Shown here: positions 22,962 through 25,430 of the stretch, piece after piece
Layout: each line of letters begins with the position of its first letter
How positions within the stretch are numbered: position 1 is the first letter of the stretch
Origin: a bacterium
Lineage (GTDB): Bacteria; Actinomycetota; Acidimicrobiia; Acidimicrobiales; CATQHL01
NCBI GenBank assembly: GCA_026713745.1
Contig: JAPONU010000572.1
Coordinates: 1-25,430 of the forward strand
Direction: 5' to 3'
DNA: 25,430 nucleotides
Notes under the pieces: model-generated
Database searches by the model: none
What the model was told of the DNA's origin: nothing
Seen by the model: the letters and a program-made list of their open reading frames with translations, nothing else
Position numbers and translations under genes: made by a program

Positions 22962-22968
22962 CATCGGG

Positions 22969-25425
22969 GTGACGGGTCGGAGCACCGGGGCCTCGCGTGC
23001 GCCCGACGGTGCCTGTCGTCGGCGGGGTCTGCGCCTCGGCCTGGCGTTCGCGCTCATCACCCTCGTCGCCGTCGGCGCCGGATCGTCGCCCGCTTGGGCA
23101 CACACCCGGCTGGTGGAGACCGTCCCCGCCGACCGCACCATCACCGCCGAGGCGCCCGAGCGACTCACGCTGGTCTTCGCCGAGGCCGTGGACCCGCGCG
23201 CGGTGCAACTGGAGGTCGTCGGAGTCACCGGCGAGACGTTCGAGGGTGCCGCCCTGCTCACCGCGACCGGCGCCGACGCCACCGTCGTCGAGTTCGCCCT
23301 GCCACCCCTCGCCGGCGGCGTCTACGGCTTGGCCTGGGTGACCGTCGGGCCCGACGGTCACCGCGTCGCCGGCGAGGTGGTGCTGGGGGTGGGCATCGTC
23401 GACGGCGAAGTGGTGGCTTCGGCGCACTTCGCCCGCACGCCGCCGCTGGACCGCGCCCTCGAGGTGCTCAACGGCGTCGGGCGGTTCGTCTGGTACCTGG
23501 GTCTGGCGCTGGTCGCCGGGGCGCTGCTCGCCCTGGGCTGGCATCTGCGCCCCGGGAGCGTCCGCTCGGTGGCATCGGCCGTCCTCGTCGCCACCGCCCG
23601 CCGTGCCCTGTGGGCGGGTGCGCTGGTGCTGCACGCCGCCATCGTGCTGCGGACCGCCGCCACCGTCGCGCTCGTCACCCGCGGTTACGGCGACGGATCA
23701 CTGCGCCGGCACGTCCGCCTCGCCTTGGTGGAGGGATCGGGCCGCTCCCTGCTCCTGGCCGTCGTCGGCACGGGGGTGCTGGCGGTGGGGGCCGGGCGCC
23801 TCGGCAGGGCCCGCTCGGGCTGGACGCTGCTGCAGGCCGGCATCGGCGTGCTCGCCGTCGCCGCCCTCGCCGCCGCCGCGGGTCACACGGCGACGCTGTC
23901 GGAGGACCCGTTCGGGATCTGGATCGCCACGCTGCACCTGGTCGCGGCGGGCGCCTGGCTGGGGCCGCTGCTGATCGTCGTGTGGGCCTTCGCCTCGCCG
24001 GCGTGGCGGGAACGGCCGGCCGCCGAGCGTGCGGCCGCGGTGGGGAGGCTCCTGGATCGGTTCTTCGGGGTGGCGACCGCGGCCTTCGTCGTGCTGGTGC
24101 TGACCGGCCTGCGGTCCGCCTGGCTGCTGGCCGGCACGGAGTTGCTCAACGGTTCGAACCACGCCACGACCGTGCTGGTCAAGCTGTGGCTGGTGGCGTT
24201 GGTCGTGGTGCCCCTCGGAATCCACCACGACAGGCGCTTCGGCTGGCTGGCGCGCCGTCGCCACACCGGCGGGCGGGCGCCGCTGGCGGTCTCGGCGCGG
24301 ACGCTGCGGCTCGAGGCATGGGCTCTCGGCGCCGTCCTCGCCGTCGCAGCGCTGCTGACCGGCTTGAACCCGGCGATCCTCGGCGCCGGCGGCAGTGGGG
24401 CTTCGCAGGTGACGACGGTCGGCCCGGCGCCTCGACCCGCCGCGGCGGACGCCTTGGCCCTGCTGGACGACGAACCGCCCGCCAGTGCCGTCGAGTGCGC
24501 CGGGCGCACCGTGGGCAAGGCCAACTGCTACCGGGACTACTTCGGCGGGATCATGCGCAACGAGGGCGCGGACGTGGCCGTGGCCGAGGTCGACGCTCTG
24601 TCCCGCAGCGACGACCACGTCTTGGCGAACTGCCACCAGATCGTCCACGACCTGGGCAACGACGCCGTGGTGTGGTACGGCGACGTGGGCAAGGCTCTCA
24701 CCTACCAGGGCTCGGCCTGCTGGTCGGGCTACTACCACGGCGTGGTGGAGTACGCCATCGGCGGGTTCAGCGGCACCGAATTGGTCGACGAGCTGCCGGA
24801 GTTCTGCACCGAACAGGCGCGCCGGGAGTACTCGTTCGAGCACTTCAACTGCGTCCACGGCCTCGGCCACGGCATCATGCAGATCCTCGGCGGAGACGTG
24901 TTCGGCACGATCCCCTACTGCGAGGTGTTCGTCGATCCCTGGGAACAGAGCACCTGCATGAACGGCGCCCTCATGGAGAACATGATCAACGGCCAGCAGG
25001 GCAACCCCAAGGACCTGCGCACCGACGACCTGGTCTACCCCTGCAACGCCATTCCCGACGCCTACGTGGCCGACTGCTTCGCCACGCAGACCTCCTGGAT
25101 GCTCCACAACATCGGCTACGCACCCGAGGACTTCGCCGCGGTGTTCGCCATCTGCGACGGCGTGCGGTCCGACATGGTCGACGACTGCTACCGCGCCCTG
25201 GGCCGGGACATCAGCAGCGTTCACGACCAGGACCCGAACGTGATCGTGCAGCTCTGCTCGCTCGGCGACCCCGACCTCCAGGAGGAGTGCTACGTGGGCG
25301 CCGCCACCAACACGATCTTCAACAACGACGACACCCTCCAGGCGACGGTTATCTGCGAGGCGATCCGGGAACGGATGCGGCGCGCCTGCTTCGGGGCCCG
25401 CGACCGGGTCGCCGCCACGCTCTGA
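22969..25425 (+). CDS. CopC-CopD copper protein fused to a novel Cys-repeat domain
   Basis: An 818-residue protein in three parts. A signal peptide ends in PAWA, so the mature chain begins at H45. Then comes a CopC domain to about 140, with the copper-site residues H45 and D129/H131 (GPDGHR) in place. Next is a CopD-like part with eight predicted membrane helices (about 160-485), including HTATLSEDPFG and HLVAAGAWLGPL. From about 505 to the end is a domain I do not recognise, with all 16 Cys of the mature protein. It has NCHQIVHDLG, CWSGYYHGVVE, NCVHGLGHGIM and TCMNGALMEN, then four C-x10-C pairs (692/703, 729/740, 763/774, 796/807). Eight helices after an outside CopC put this domain outside the cell too. 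GTG 22969 is preferred over TTG 22933, which is the -35. CopC-CopD takes up or handles copper; the extra domain's role is unknown. Confidence 0.88.
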   Translation: MTGRSTGASRAPDGACRRRGLRLGLAFALITLVAVGAGSSPAWAHTRLVETVPADRTITAEAPERLTLVFAEAVDPRAVQLEVVGVTGETFEGAALLTATGADATVVEFALPPLAGGVYGLAWVTVGPDGHRVAGEVVLGVGIVDGEVVASAHFARTPPLDRALEVLNGVGRFVWYLGLALVAGALLALGWHLRPGSVRSVASAVLVATARRALWAGALVLHAAIVLRTAATVALVTRGYGDGSLRRHVRLALVEGSGRSLLLAVVGTGVLAVGAGRLGRARSGWTLLQAGIGVLAVAALAAAAGHTATLSEDPFGIWIATLHLVAAGAWLGPLLIVVWAFASPAWRERPAAERAAAVGRLLDRFFGVATAAFVVLVLTGLRSAWLLAGTELLNGSNHATTVLVKLWLVALVVVPLGIHHDRRFGWLARRRHTGGRAPLAVSARTLRLEAWALGAVLAVAALLTGLNPAILGAGGSGASQVTTVGPAPRPAAADALALLDDEPPASAVECAGRTVGKANCYRDYFGGIMRNEGADVAVAEVDALSRSDDHVLANCHQIVHDLGNDAVVWYGDVGKALTYQGSACWSGYYHGVVEYAIGGFSGTELVDELPEFCTEQARREYSFEHFNCVHGLGHGIMQILGGDVFGTIPYCEVFVDPWEQSTCMNGALMENMINGQQGNPKDLRTDDLVYPCNAIPDAYVADCFATQTSWMLHNIGYAPEDFAAVFAICDGVRSDMVDDCYRALGRDISSVHDQDPNVIVQLCSLGDPDLQEECYVGAATNTIFNNDDTLQATVICEAIRERMRRACFGARDRVAATL

Positions 25426-25430
25426 ACGAT

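Noticed and set aside
22933..22968. TTG 22933 as start of the CopC-CopD gene
   Set aside because: The TTG lies in the -35 element. GTG 22969 has a TAGTCT -10 exactly 7 nt upstream and leaves a normal signal peptide.

Overview
The window is high-GC DNA (clearly well above 60% G+C) with dense, tightly packed genes, many GTG/TTG starts, and TANNNT -10 hexamers lying only 6-9 nt upstream of start codons (leaderless genes). Together with an actinobacterial-type acyl-CoA carboxylase beta subunit followed by a tiny AccE-like epsilon subunit, this suggests an actinomycete-lineage organism, most likely of the Acidimicrobiia type. The lineage call is inference. No rRNA, tRNA, CRISPR array or complete mobile element was seen.

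Left part (minus strand, 1-9.6 kb): the first 40 codons of an acyl-CoA ligase run off the left edge. Next is a catabolic cluster, read right to left: a DapA-family aldolase/lyase, an SMP-30/gluconolactonase-like hydrolase, HyuA, two tandem near-identical HyuB copies, a small CxxC protein, and an acetamidase/formamidase-like enzyme. HyuA and the two HyuBs are coupled by 4-nt start/stop overlaps. The set looks like a route for opening and degrading a cyclic or linear amide; the substrate is unknown.

Middle (9.6-12.9 kb): a fused nucleotidyltransferase-HEPN protein, the collapsed remnant of an AAA/DUF4143 ATPase (both ends present, middle deleted, frameshifted), an AT-rich patch with palindromes, an N-acetylmuramoyl-L-alanine amidase with an abnormal N-terminus, a pair of identical hairpin repeats, and a nucleoside 2-deoxyribosyltransferase-like gene coupled to aspartokinase.

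Right part (12.9-25.4 kb): aspartokinase diverges from a membrane-anchored cyclophilin. A minus-strand acyl-CoA carboxylase operon follows (pccB, a 58-residue accE-like gene, a methyltransferase-like gene, an S51-type protein lacking the catalytic serine). It diverges from lutA-lutB-lutC-MFS (lactate oxidation plus a transporter). The window ends with a CopC-CopD copper protein fused to an unrecognised C-terminal domain holding 16 cysteines in a regular repeat. This is the most novel-looking item.

Small palindromic repeats (core TTCCGGC-tetraloop-GCCGGAA followed by TGACGG or a variant) sit in six of the longer intergenic gaps.
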